A stretch of DNA of 64,000 bases from contig NZ_LT629784.1 in the NCBI RefSeq assembly GCF_900105595.1, positions 558,001 to 622,000 of the forward strand, in the 5' to 3' direction. A program made the position numbers and the translations under genes. Every line of letters starts with the position of its first letter. Within the stretch, counting starts at the first letter, position 1. Shown here piece after piece: positions 44,756 through 53,500 of the stretch. This DNA is from Stappia sp. ES.058 (GTDB lineage Bacteria > Pseudomonadota > Alphaproteobacteria > Rhizobiales > Stappiaceae). The notes beneath the pieces are model-generated. The model was not told the DNA's origin. It did not search any database and worked only from the letters and a program-made list of their open reading frames with translations.

Positions 44756-45916
44756 TCACTGGAGGCTGCGCGCGATCAGCACCTTCATGATCTCGTTGGT
44801 TCCCGCGTAGATGCGTTGCACGCGGGCGTCCGCGAACAGGCGGGAAATCGGGTATTCGGTCATGTAGCCGTAGCCGCCGAAGAACTGGAGGCATTCGTCC
44901 ATCACCTTCATCTGAAGGTCGGTGCACCAGTATTTGGCCATCGAGGCGGTCACACTGTCGAGCTTGCCCTCGACGAGCTTGGCGATGCAGTCATTGACGA
45001 AAACCTGCCCGATGGTGGCTTCCGTCTTGAGCTCGGCCAGCTTGAACTGGGTGTTCTGGAAATCGAGCACCCGTTTGCCGAAGGCCTTGCGCTCCTTGAC
45101 GTAGTCGAGCGTGAGCGCCAGCGCCCGTTCGACCGCCGCCATCGCCTGCACGGCGACCAGCAGGCGTTCCTGCGGAAGCTGTTCCATCAGTTGATAGAAC
45201 CCCTGGCCCTCCTCGCTGCCGAGCAGCGCATCGGCGGGAACCCGCACATCGTCGAAGAAAAGCTCCGAGGTGTCGTTGCCCTTGAAGCCGAGCTTGTCGA
45301 GATTGCGGCCGCGCCGGAACCCCTCGACCTTGTCGGTCTCCACCACGAAAAGCGATACGCCCTTGGCGCCGACCTTCGGATCGGTCTTGGCGACGACGAC
45401 GATCAGATTGGCGAGCTGCCCGTTGGTGATGAAGGTCTTGGAGCCGTTGATCACATAGTGGTTGCCGTCGCGCACGGCGCTCGTCTTGACCGCCTGTAGG
45501 TCGGAGCCGGCGCCTGGTTCCGTCATGGCGATGGCGCCGACCAATTCGCCGGAGACGAGACCCGGCAGCCAGCGGGCCTTCTGCTCGTCCGATCCGTAAT
45601 GCGCGATGTAGGGGGCGACGATCGCGGAATGCAGCGCGATGCCGAAATGGTCGAGACCCTCGAGGCCGAGACGGCGGATGATCACCGATTCATGCGCGAA
45701 GGTGCCGCCGGCCGCACCATACTCCTCCGGCATCGCCGGGCAGAGGAAACCGCCGGCGCCGGTCGCCTTCCAGGCATCGCGGGTGACGCTGCCCGCCTCG
45801 ACCCACTCCTCATAGTCGGGCGCGATCTCGCGTTCGAGAAAACGGATGAAGGCATCGTCGAGCATGGTCAGCTCGTCGTCCATCCAGTCCGGCGGTGCGA
45901 CATTCAAAACAGTCAC
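44756..45916 (-). CDS. Acyl-CoA dehydrogenase
   Basis: 386-residue FAD flavoprotein for the first step of beta-oxidation. Characteristic sites are AIAMTEPGAGSDLQAVKTSA, NGSKTFITNG, the helical C-domain with FGKRVLDFQNTQFKLAEL, and the catalytic Glu position in RIYAGTNEIMKVLIAR. The preferred chain length cannot be stated. It ends just ahead of the thiolase gene. Confidence 0.92.
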   Translation of the reverse strand: MTVLNVAPPDWMDDELTMLDDAFIRFLEREIAPDYEEWVEAGSVTRDAWKATGAGGFLCPAMPEEYGAAGGTFAHESVIIRRLGLEGLDHFGIALHSAIVAPYIAHYGSDEQKARWLPGLVSGELVGAIAMTEPGAGSDLQAVKTSAVRDGNHYVINGSKTFITNGQLANLIVVVAKTDPKVGAKGVSLFVVETDKVEGFRRGRNLDKLGFKGNDTSELFFDDVRVPADALLGSEEGQGFYQLMEQLPQERLLVAVQAMAAVERALALTLDYVKERKAFGKRVLDFQNTQFKLAELKTEATIGQVFVNDCIAKLVEGKLDSVTASMAKYWCTDLQMKVMDECLQFFGGYGYMTEYPISRLFADARVQRIYAGTNEIMKVLIARSLQ

Positions 45917-46009
45917 GCAAGTCTCCTCCCCTGGCGTGGTGGGCGTGTCGCGGCGGATTGCCGCGCGCCCTGTGTTCCGTGTCGTTCGCGCGTCTTCTGG
46001 CGGACGCGA

Positions 46010-47806
46010 TCAAAACGCTTCGGCGTCGAGCCCCATCATCGTGTCCGCGCCGGCGGAAACGCGGGCGAGCCGCAAGCTGGTCTCCGGCATGTGGCGTTCC
46101 ATGAAGTGCTTCGCCAGTGTCAGTTTCGTCTCGTGGAAGGCGGCGTCGTCGGTCTCGCCGGCGGCAAGGGCCTTGGCGGAGGCCTTGGCCATGCGGGCCG
46201 ACATGTAGCCGAGCGCGACGATGCCGAAGAGATGCATGTAGTCGGTCGAGCCGGCGCCGGCATTGTCGGGCTTCGCCATGGCGTTGTTCATGAACCACAT
46301 GGTCGCCGCCTGCAGGTCGTCGAGACCGGCCTTGAGCGGGGGAAGCAGCGGCGCGAGCGCTTCCTCGTTCTTGTTGTCCTTCAGGAAGGCGCCGACCTCG
46401 TTGAAAAAAGCCATCACCGCGCGGCCGCCGTCCTTCGGCAACTTGCGGCCGACCAGATCCAGCGCCTGGATGCCGTTTGCACCCTCGTAGATCATGGCGA
46501 TACGGGCATCGCGCACGAATTGCGACATGCCCCATTCCTCGATATAGCCGTGCCCGCCGAGCATCTGTTGTGCCGCGACCGTGTTGTCGAAACCGACATC
46601 CGTCAGCACGCCTTTGATCACCGGCGTCATCAGCCCCATGTGATCGTCCGCGGCCTGGCGCTCGCCCGCGTCGTCCGAACGATGGGCGATATCGGACTGC
46701 AGCGCGGTCCAAAGCACCAGCGCCCGTGCCGCCTCGTTGAAGGCGCGGATCGACATCAGCGTTCGCCGCACGTCCGGGTGCACGATGATCGGATCGGCCT
46801 TGTCGTTCGGGTTCTTCGGCCCCGAAAGCGCCCGCCCCTGGATGCGCTCGCGCGCATAGGCGGCGGCGTTTTGATAGGCGACTTCCGACTGTCCCAGACC
46901 CTGCACCCCGACGGCGAGCCGCGCCTCGTTCATCATCACGAACATGGCGGCGAGCCCCCGATTCTCCTCGCCGACGAGCCAGCCGGTGGCGCCGTCGTAG
47001 TTCATCACGCAGGTGGCGTTGCCGTGAATGCCCATCTTTTCTTCCAGCGAGCCGCAGGAGACCGCGTTGCGCTCGCCCGGCTCGCCGTTTTCATCCGGCA
47101 GGAACTTCGGGGCGACGAAAAGCGAGATGCCCTTGGTGCCTTCCGGCGCGCCCTCGATGCGGGCGAGCACCAGATGGACGATGTTCGACGTCATGTCGTG
47201 CTCGCCGGCGGAAATGAAGATCTTCTGGCCCGTGATCTTGTAGCTGCCGTCGCCGTTCGGCACGGCCTTGGTCTTGATCATGCCGAGATCGGTGCCGCAA
47301 TGCGGCTCCGTCAGGTTCATCGTGCCGGACCAGTCGCCGGAGGCGAGTTTGGGGAGATAGAGCGCCTTCTGCTCTTCGGAGGCATGCTCGACAAGGGCCG
47401 CCGCCGCGCCCTGCGACAGGCCGGGGTACATGCCCCAGGCGAGATTGGCGGCCGACATGAACTCCTGGATGATGGTGTTCAGCGTCGTCGGCAGGCCCTG
47501 GCCGCCGAATTCCTCCGGCATCGACAGGGCGATCCAGCCGTTTTCGGTATAGGTGCGATAGGCGTTCTTGAAACCGGCCGGCGTCGTCACCGAGCCATCG
47601 TCGTGGCGGGTGCAGCCCTCGCGGTCGCCGGAGACGTTGATCGGCGTCAACACCTCCTCGCAAAAGCGCGCACCTTCGCCGAGAATCGCCTCGATCAGGT
47701 CCGGCGTCGCCTCGCCGAAGCCCGGCAGGTTGCCGTGGCGCTGGAAGTCCAGCACATCGTTGAGCAGGAAAGTCACATCCTTCACTGGGGCTGTGTAGCT
47801 CGGCAT
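46010..47806 (-). CDS. Large acyl-CoA dehydrogenase (FadE5-like, with C-terminal extension)
   Basis: 598 residues, the length of the larger dehydrogenases that carry an extra C-terminal domain. Core motifs: MNLTEPHCGTDLGMIKTKA, GQKIFISAGEHD, HGNATCVMNYDGATGWLVG, and MIYEGANGIQALDLVGRKL. The C-terminal part (about 470-598) holds the extra helices. GGAGG precedes the ATG at 47806; the open frame upstream has no family similarity. A MerR/LiuR-type dyad lies 61 bases upstream, and it is the first gene of the leftward oxidation operon. Confidence 0.92.
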   Translation of the reverse strand: MPSYTAPVKDVTFLLNDVLDFQRHGNLPGFGEATPDLIEAILGEGARFCEEVLTPINVSGDREGCTRHDDGSVTTPAGFKNAYRTYTENGWIALSMPEEFGGQGLPTTLNTIIQEFMSAANLAWGMYPGLSQGAAAALVEHASEEQKALYLPKLASGDWSGTMNLTEPHCGTDLGMIKTKAVPNGDGSYKITGQKIFISAGEHDMTSNIVHLVLARIEGAPEGTKGISLFVAPKFLPDENGEPGERNAVSCGSLEEKMGIHGNATCVMNYDGATGWLVGEENRGLAAMFVMMNEARLAVGVQGLGQSEVAYQNAAAYARERIQGRALSGPKNPNDKADPIIVHPDVRRTLMSIRAFNEAARALVLWTALQSDIAHRSDDAGERQAADDHMGLMTPVIKGVLTDVGFDNTVAAQQMLGGHGYIEEWGMSQFVRDARIAMIYEGANGIQALDLVGRKLPKDGGRAVMAFFNEVGAFLKDNKNEEALAPLLPPLKAGLDDLQAATMWFMNNAMAKPDNAGAGSTDYMHLFGIVALGYMSARMAKASAKALAAGETDDAAFHETKLTLAKHFMERHMPETSLRLARVSAGADTMMGLDAEAF

Positions 47807-47866
47807 GGCATTGCCTCCCGGTCCAATTGTCGATCTCGGCTGCGGCCTGCCCGGCAGATCCGCACC

Positions 47867-47886
47867 TGACGTTTCCGTAAACGTCA
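47867..47886. promoter_or_regulatory. LiuR/MerR-type operator before the large acyl-CoA dehydrogenase
   Basis: TGACGTTT-CCGT-AAACGTCA: perfect 8-bp arms around 4 bases. It shares the GTTT/AAAC-ACG core with the near-palindrome upstream of the MerR gene and fits the sites known for LiuR-like MerR regulators of acyl-CoA degradation. Confidence 0.6.
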
Positions 47887-47980
47887 CCTCGGGCTCTTTA
47901 TAGGGCCGTGTCCGCGACGGAGCAAGACGTGTCCTCGCGGCAGCATGCGCTTATTTTCTCGAAATCCGGCCAGCTTTGTT

Positions 47981-48052
47981 GCAATACGCGTCAAAATTGA
48001 TCGCGAAATTGGCAAATTTGATCTCGAAATTTACGAAGTTGACGCGAATTGC
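47981..48052. repeat. AT-rich nested inverted and direct repeats
   Basis: Outer arms GCAATACGCGTCAA (47981-47994) and TTGACGCGAATTGC (48039-48052) are inverted with 13 of 14 matches. Inside, TTGATCGCGAAATT (47997-48010) and TTGATCTCGAAATT (48018-48031) are direct repeats, 13 of 14 matching, spaced 21 bases start to start. The pattern suggests a protein-binding locus. Confidence 0.75.
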
Positions 48053-48234
48053 ATCCGCTCCGCAGAAATTGACAATGTCTCGGTGGCGGGGACACCCCGT
48101 GCAAGGGGAGGGGACAAGTCGCATGAGCGGCGGTGGCGGAGAGACGAGGGGCCCCCGTGCGGCGGCCGCGATTATCCCCGTCCGGGCCGGAGCGGTGCCG
48201 GTTGCGAGCGACGAGGGGGGAGGCTACAGGCGGA

Positions 48235-48693
48235 TCACTCCGCCGGTTCGCTTTCCTTGTGCTTCAGCATGCCGGAGACGATCTCGACGGTGCGGCCGAG
48301 TTCCTCGATCGCCTGGTCGATGTCGCGGCGCTGATCGACCAGCACGTCGATCTGGCCCTGGAAGCGCGACAGCGCCACGCGCAACTGCGTCACCTGACCG
48401 TCGCGCAGATCGTAGAGGTCCAGCATGTCCCGGATTTCCGCCAGCGAGAAGCCGACGCGCTTGCCCATCAGAACAAGTTTGAGGCGCGCGCGGTCGCGGC
48501 GCGTGTAGACCCGGTTCATGCCGTCGCGGCGCGGGTTGATCAGGCCGCGGTCCTCATAGAAGCGCAGCGTCCGCAGTGTGACGCCAAACTCCTTGGCGAG
48601 ATCGCCGATGGTGAAGAGCGTCTTCTTGGTCGAATCGTCCTTGGCGGCGACCGCCTCGACGATGTCGTTGTTGACCGAAAGCGCTTCGCTCAT
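48235..48693 (-). CDS. MerR family regulator (LiuR-like) of acyl-CoA degradation
   Basis: 152 residues. The N-terminal MerR HTH reads FTIGDLAKEFGVTLRTLRFYEDRGLINPRRDG with the wing (MNRVYTRRDRARLKLVLMGKRVGFSLAEI), then a dimerisation helix and a C-terminal acidic tail. There are no metal-binding cysteines, in line with regulators that sense acyl-CoA. Its position beside the acyl-CoA dehydrogenase, with matching dyads upstream of both, points to control of that operon and of itself. Confidence 0.85.
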   Translation of the reverse strand: MSEALSVNNDIVEAVAAKDDSTKKTLFTIGDLAKEFGVTLRTLRFYEDRGLINPRRDGMNRVYTRRDRARLKLVLMGKRVGFSLAEIRDMLDLYDLRDGQVTQLRVALSRFQGQIDVLVDQRRDIDQAIEELGRTVEIVSGMLKHKESEPAE

Positions 48694-48810
48694 GCCGTAT
48701 TCCTGTCTTGCCTGAAGAGCCGGGGTGCCGGTCCCGAAGGGGCGGCGCGGCCTTTGGTCATCCGCCGGTGCCCGACGCATGACAGTACGTAACCTCAGGC
48801 TTCCGAATAT

Positions 48811-48826
48811 CTTCCGTAAACGTAAG
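48811..48826. promoter_or_regulatory. MerR/LiuR-type site upstream of the MerR gene
   Basis: CTTCCGTAAACGTAAG is close to a palindrome (CTTACGTTTACGGAAG on the other strand). It carries the same GTAAACGT core as the dehydrogenase operator and lies about 120 bases upstream of the regulator start, compatible with autoregulation. Confidence 0.5.
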
Positions 48827-48892
48827 CGTCAAGGTTCATCGCGTCCGGAACCGGGGCGTTCATCGCTGGCGCCGGAATATCTTCATCTTTGG

Positions 48893-48952
48893 TTAACCAT
48901 GTAATTTTGGCGCTTAACCAGGTGTTTACCATAACCGGTGAGAGTTTGACTC
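48893..48952 (+). promoter_or_regulatory. CtrA-like boxes and a GANTC site upstream of the PodJ-like gene
   Basis: TTAACC at 48893-48898 and 48914-48919, the latter forming TTAA-N7-TTTACC (48914-48930), one base from the CtrA full site TTAA-N7-TTAAC. GACTC at 48948-48952 is a CcrM methylation site (GANTC). Together these are the typical elements of cell-cycle-regulated alphaproteobacterial promoters. Confidence 0.45.
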
Positions 48953-49047
48953 CAGGTCGTCGCGCTGCCGGATGGCGTTTGGCGAAATGGATGAAGAAGA
49001 CTGTGCGCGTCGAGAGGCGCTCCGTATCGGGTGAAGAGGCCCCTAGC

Positions 49048-52000
49048 ATGTCCTGGACAGCGCGTTATCGCACCCCCCGCGGCACACAGCCGGACACAGA
49101 CCCCCGCTACAGCGCGGAGGGCGCCGACGATGCGTGGTATGAACCGCATCATCGGGCTCCGGCCTGGCGCGGCGCTTCGGAGCCGCCCCCGTCTGCGCCA
49201 CATCCGGGCCGGGCCCGTGCGCAGGAACAGCTGAGCGAGGTCGCCGACGCCCTGGAGCGGTTGATGGATCCCGCCGCCGCAGGGCATGACACGGCGCCGC
49301 AAACCGCTCCCAATCGTCAGTCCCGCCGTGCCGCCGCCGCTCGTGCGCGCTCCGCGCAGCGCCCGGCCCCGGCGGGTGATGCCGGCCCCAACTCCGTCGA
49401 CGACGCCCGCACCAGCCGCATCGAGGCGGTGCTGGGAGCGCTCGACCGGCTCGACCGTCGCGTCGAGGACCTTTCGCATACCGCTCACGCCCAGCAGGTT
49501 GAAGACGAGGAGCCGGCGCGTCCTGTCCGCCACGCGCGTCAGCCCTCGCGCTTCGTGCCGGACTACGGACCCGGCGGCATCGACGGCTATGCTCCGGCGG
49601 CCCCCTCAAGGGGACGCCATGCGCCCGCCTATCATGATGCCGCACCGGCCTACGACGCGTATGACGCCGATCCGCGCGACCTTCGGGCAAGTGCTGCGCC
49701 GCAGCGTTCGCCCATCGGCGATGCCTCGGAACTGGGTGAGGAACTGCGTCCCCTGTTCAACGATCTCGCCCGCCGCATCGACGAAGCCAACGATCCGCGC
49801 GACGAAGCCCTCGCCACCATGCGTCGCGACATCGGAGATCTGCGCTCCGCGCTTGTGGACTCGCTGCGTGCAGAACGCAATCGCCCGCCCGCCCGCGACA
49901 GCGGCGAGATCCGCCGTCTGTCCGAGGCGGTTGAGCGGATGCGCACCGACCGCTCCGACATGCGCCTGTCGCGCGAGATGCGCGCCGAGATCTCGGACCT
50001 GCGCGCGCTGATCGGCCAGTCCAATGTCGACGGCATGCTGAAGTCGCTGGAAAGCGGCTATGCGCATCTCGTCCAGCGTCTCGACGAACTGGCCCGCGAC
50101 CGCGCCGAACCGCGTCTTCTGGAAGACCTCGGCCAGCGGCTGATGGAGATCGAGGACGCTTTTCGCGTGGTGCCGCGCGCCGACCAGCTGGTCGCGCTCG
50201 ACGACCGGGTCGCCGATATCGGTCACCGGGTCGAAGAACTTGTGCGCCGGTCCGGCGGTGAGGATGTTGCGGCGCTTCGCGGCGAAATCCGGGCCGTGCG
50301 CGAACTGGTCGAACGCATCGATGTCCAGGATCTTCTTGGCGGGATCGACGAGCGTCTGTCCGCGCTGTCGGTTCGTTTCGATGCGATCGAGCGGCTCGCG
50401 GACGGGCAGCGCGCCATCGAGGGCCGGCTGGAGGCGATGGAAACCCGCGCGCCCCAGGCCGGGGCCGTGGACCGCCTCAACGACCGTCTCGAGCAGATTG
50501 CCGGAATGCTGGCCGATGACCGTGCCGAGCGCGCCGCCGCACCCGATCCGAGGCTCGAGGAGCACCTCGGCGAAATCGCCGGCCGGCTGAAGCGCATCGA
50601 GAACGCGCGGCAGATGCCGCCGAGCTACGACGCGGCCTTTACGCTTCTGGAAAAGCGTCTCGCCGCCATCGATGGCAAGATCGACGCTCTCGACCGGCCC
50701 GGCACCGTGACGCTGAACGCGGGTGGCAATGAGGCGTCCATCGAGGCTGATCTCATTTCGCGGCTGGAAGGCGGTATCGCGCGCCTCAACGAGCGCATGG
50801 AAAGTGCCGGCGCTCCCGCGCAGGGCGAGGACCTCTCCACGCTGCATCAGGAGATCGCCTCGCTGCGTGACCAACTGTCGGCAGCGCCTGCAACGGCGCA
50901 GCTGGAAGCCCAGTTGCGCGATCTCTCGGAGGCCATCAATCGGGAGTCGCCGGGGGATGACGGCGCCGCACTCTCCCTGATCGAAGACAAGATTTCAGCG
51001 CTTGCCGAAAAGCTCGATGCGGCCGAGCACGGCTTCTCGCGGCTCGGCGATCTGCAGTCCCTGGTGAGCGCCAATGGCAGCGCCGGCGGTGAAGTGGCCG
51101 ACGCGTTGCGCGGCGATCTCGACCGGCTCCTCGACGCGGCGACCAGCTCAGAACGCCGCACCCGGGAATCGATGGACAGTGTCCAGGACGTCATGGCCTC
51201 GATCAACAAGCGGTTGATGTCACTGGAAGTCGGTGCCCCCGGCCCGGTCGGCGGCGATATGGGAGCGGTGGAAGACGATCGGCCGCTCGAGCCGGGGTCC
51301 GGCAAGCCTGTTTCGGCCCAAAAGCCGCAGATGCGGCTTGATCCGCGGTCTCAGTCCGCTGCCGTCCCCGTTAGGGAAAGCCACCCCCGGCAGCCGGCTG
51401 CACACGCCTCTGCGCAACCCGTGGCGCAGGCGCGCCCGCAGGCGCAACGTACAGCCGACCCGTCCGATGTGCAGGGTGACCCGCGCGACCGCAAGGCCGA
51501 TTTCATCGCCGCCGCGCGCCGCGCCGCCCAGGCGGCCGCCGCCGAGGTTCAGGAACAGAAGTCGCCGCGCAGTCTTCTTGGCGGCAAGTCCCGCGATGAA
51601 GCGGCAACCGACGGCGGCAAGACGGCGACGGCGGCTGGCTGGTTGCGCTCGCGTCTGCCTGGAAAGCGCAAGGCGGCGGATGCGTCGGCACCCTCTGTCG
51701 AGGCGCCTGTCGAGGCGGCGAGCGGCAAGGATCGTCGCGACGGCCCGCGCAGTCGGCACGGCAAGGCGGACATGCCGCCCACGGCAGCTCCGGAATTGCG
51801 GGCGGAAGGACGTCCCGGGGAGCCCGATCCTCAGGACCTGAGCGAAACGAAGGGCAAGGGGTCGCTGTTTTCCAGCGGCGGGCGCCGGGCCGTGCTTTTG
51901 GCGGCGGCGGCGGTGGTGATCGCCATCGGCGCGCTTCAGATCTTCAAGCAGGTATCGCCGACCTCCGGCGACGTCGCAGGTCTGGACGCCCCGGCGGCCA

Positions 52001-53250
52001 TAGAGCAGCCGGTCGACGAACCCGGCGCACAACAGCCTGTCCAGCAGGCGTCGACGACCTCGCAGTCCGAGCGCGCCGCACCTGCTGCCGAAACATCCGT
52101 AAGCTCTCCGGAACAGTCCCCGCCTGCGACCTCTTCTGCCACAGCGCCCGGAGGGTCTGATGCCGGGGCCGGACGCGCGGAAACGGCGCCGGCCGACTCT
52201 GGCGACATGCCGAACATGGCGTTCGCGCCGCCGGCAAATGTCCAGAACGGCTTTTCCGCCGAGCCCGGAAGCATTCCCGCCACGCAGTTCCAGAGACCCG
52301 CCAGCATGAGCGGACTGGATGCGGGTGCGCGCCCGGAGGGCGACCGTTCGGCTCCCGTGGCCGAAGCCGGCGGCGACGCTCTTGCCGCCATTCCCCAGGA
52401 CGTTGGCCCGTTGTCGTTGCGCCAGGCCGCCGCCGCGGGGGATCCCAAGGCATTGTTCGCCATCGCCGCCCGCTACACGGAAGGGACCGGCGTGACGCCG
52501 GATCTTCAGAAGGCTGCGAGTTACTATGAAAAGGCTTCGCAGGCCGGTCTCGCTCCGGCGCAATACCGTCTCGGCTCGCTCTATGAAAAGGGGCGCGGGG
52601 TGACGCGCGACCTTTCGGCGGCGCGCGACTGGTACGCGCTTGCCGCAAAGCAGGGCAATGCCAAGGCATCGCACAATCTTGCGGTGCTCTACGCGGAAGG
52701 TATTTCCGGCAATCCGGAATTCCGTGATGCCGCCTTCTGGTTCAAGAAAGCCGCGAACTTCGGATTGGCCGACAGTCAGTACAATCTCGGCATTCTCTAT
52801 GCGCGCGGACTTGGCCTGGAGAAAAACCTCGTCGAGAGCTACAAGTGGTTCGCGCTTGCCGCCGCCCAGGGCGACGGCGATGCCGCAAACAAGCGCGACG
52901 AACTGGCGAACATGCTGTCCAAGGAGCAACTGGCCGAAGCTCGGCTTGCCGTTGCCAACTGGAAGGAAGCACCGCGTTCCGCCGTAGCCAATGAGGTCGA
53001 CTTGAAGCCGTCATGGTCGGCCCCGGCAGACTCGGTGTCGCGTGCCGCCTACTCCGGTGATCCAAGGGACATGGTGATGATGGCGCAAAAGCTGCTTGCA
53101 AAGCGCGGTTTCGATCCCGGTGCGCCGGATGGCCAGATCGGCACCCGGACAAGGGATGCGGTGCGTGCCTTCGAAAAGGCGTCCGGTCTGCCGGTCACGG
53201 GCAAGGTAAGCGCGGATCTTTTGAAAGCACTGTCCGGTCAGTCGATCTAA
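49048..53250 (+). CDS. PodJ-like polar organiser: coiled coils, one TM helix, Sel1 repeats, peptidoglycan-binding domain
   Basis: 1400 residues. The first 300 are low-complexity with Arg/Pro/Ala-rich stretches and an amphipathic coiled-coil. Residues about 310-830 are heptad-like coiled coils. A membrane helix (AVLLAAAAVVIAIGALQIF, about 948-967) separates a disordered cytoplasmic linker from a Pro/Ser/Ala-rich periplasmic linker. Sel1-type repeats (DPKALFAIAARYTEG onward) cover about 1131-1290, and the C-terminus (about 1338-1400, MAQKLLAKRGFDPGAPDGQIGTRTRDAV) is a peptidoglycan-binding domain. This is the PodJ layout, which localises pole-specific factors. GAAGAGG precedes the ATG at 49048; an upstream TTG is unlikely. 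Confidence 0.85.
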   Translation: MSWTARYRTPRGTQPDTDPRYSAEGADDAWYEPHHRAPAWRGASEPPPSAPHPGRARAQEQLSEVADALERLMDPAAAGHDTAPQTAPNRQSRRAAAARARSAQRPAPAGDAGPNSVDDARTSRIEAVLGALDRLDRRVEDLSHTAHAQQVEDEEPARPVRHARQPSRFVPDYGPGGIDGYAPAAPSRGRHAPAYHDAAPAYDAYDADPRDLRASAAPQRSPIGDASELGEELRPLFNDLARRIDEANDPRDEALATMRRDIGDLRSALVDSLRAERNRPPARDSGEIRRLSEAVERMRTDRSDMRLSREMRAEISDLRALIGQSNVDGMLKSLESGYAHLVQRLDELARDRAEPRLLEDLGQRLMEIEDAFRVVPRADQLVALDDRVADIGHRVEELVRRSGGEDVAALRGEIRAVRELVERIDVQDLLGGIDERLSALSVRFDAIERLADGQRAIEGRLEAMETRAPQAGAVDRLNDRLEQIAGMLADDRAERAAAPDPRLEEHLGEIAGRLKRIENARQMPPSYDAAFTLLEKRLAAIDGKIDALDRPGTVTLNAGGNEASIEADLISRLEGGIARLNERMESAGAPAQGEDLSTLHQEIASLRDQLSAAPATAQLEAQLRDLSEAINRESPGDDGAALSLIEDKISALAEKLDAAEHGFSRLGDLQSLVSANGSAGGEVADALRGDLDRLLDAATSSERRTRESMDSVQDVMASINKRLMSLEVGAPGPVGGDMGAVEDDRPLEPGSGKPVSAQKPQMRLDPRSQSAAVPVRESHPRQPAAHASAQPVAQARPQAQRTADPSDVQGDPRDRKADFIAAARRAAQAAAAEVQEQKSPRSLLGGKSRDEAATDGGKTATAAGWLRSRLPGKRKAADASAPSVEAPVEAASGKDRRDGPRSRHGKADMPPTAAPELRAEGRPGEPDPQDLSETKGKGSLFSSGGRRAVLLAAAAVVIAIGALQIFKQVSPTSGDVAGLDAPAAIEQPVDEPGAQQPVQQASTTSQSERAAPAAETSVSSPEQSPPATSSATAPGGSDAGAGRAETAPADSGDMPNMAFAPPANVQNGFSAEPGSIPATQFQRPASMSGLDAGARPEGDRSAPVAEAGGDALAAIPQDVGPLSLRQAAAAGDPKALFAIAARYTEGTGVTPDLQKAASYYEKASQAGLAPAQYRLGSLYEKGRGVTRDLSAARDWYALAAKQGNAKASHNLAVLYAEGISGNPEFRDAAFWFKKAANFGLADSQYNLGILYARGLGLEKNLVESYKWFALAAAQGDGDAANKRDELANMLSKEQLAEARLAVANWKEAPRSAVANEVDLKPSWSAPADSVSRAAYSGDPRDMVMMAQKLLAKRGFDPGAPDGQIGTRTRDAVRAFEKASGLPVTGKVSADLLKALSGQSI

Positions 53251-53343
53251 GGGTCTGCATCCTGAGGTTTCAGGGTTCCGGTCCGGCAAGCAAACGCGTT
53301 GAAAGTTCACGGCGGATTTCGATGAGCCGACAGGCGTCTGGCG

Positions 53344-53373
53344 TTGACACGCCTGTCGCAAGCGCGCTTTATC
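53344..53373 (+). promoter_or_regulatory. Candidate sigma-70 promoter for the TauE/SafE operon
   Basis: TTGACA (53344-53349), an 18-base spacer and TTTATC (53368-53373). It overlaps a 10-bp inverted repeat (CGACAGGCGT at 53328-53337, ACGCCTGTCG at 53349-53358) that could be an operator or the terminator stem of the upstream gene. Confidence 0.5.
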
Positions 53374-53500
53374 GAGATGAAGGCGCTGCCGCCAGATAGT
53401 TTTGGTGGCGCGCCCGGGGGTCGACAAGCTGTTCGACCATGTGCCGCCTCATCTCCAACATGCCGCCCGGGCAAGCGAGCGGCCCAGTCGCCGGTGTGAC

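Larger units (their letters stand above)
47807..48234. other. Intergenic region between the dehydrogenase and the MerR gene
   Basis: 428 bases without a convincing gene. It holds the candidate operator at 47867-47886, a markedly AT-rich stretch with nested repeats (47981-48052), and a GC-rich section from 48090 on. A short frame beginning ATG at 48124 after GGGGAGG runs into the MerR gene antisense and reads as low-complexity, so it is not called. Confidence 0.6.

Noticed and set aside
45599..47869. A 756-codon plus-strand frame opposite the acyl-CoA dehydrogenases
   Set aside because: It spans two minus-strand genes and their spacer, which a real gene would not do without matching function.
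48124..48482. Small gene starting ATG at 48124 after a GGGGAGG
   Set aside because: The product is low-complexity and its second half is antisense to the MerR regulator.
51220..52929. Minus-strand frame of 569 codons opposite the PodJ-like gene
   Set aside because: Arg/Gly-rich shadow of the low-complexity linker and Sel1 region.
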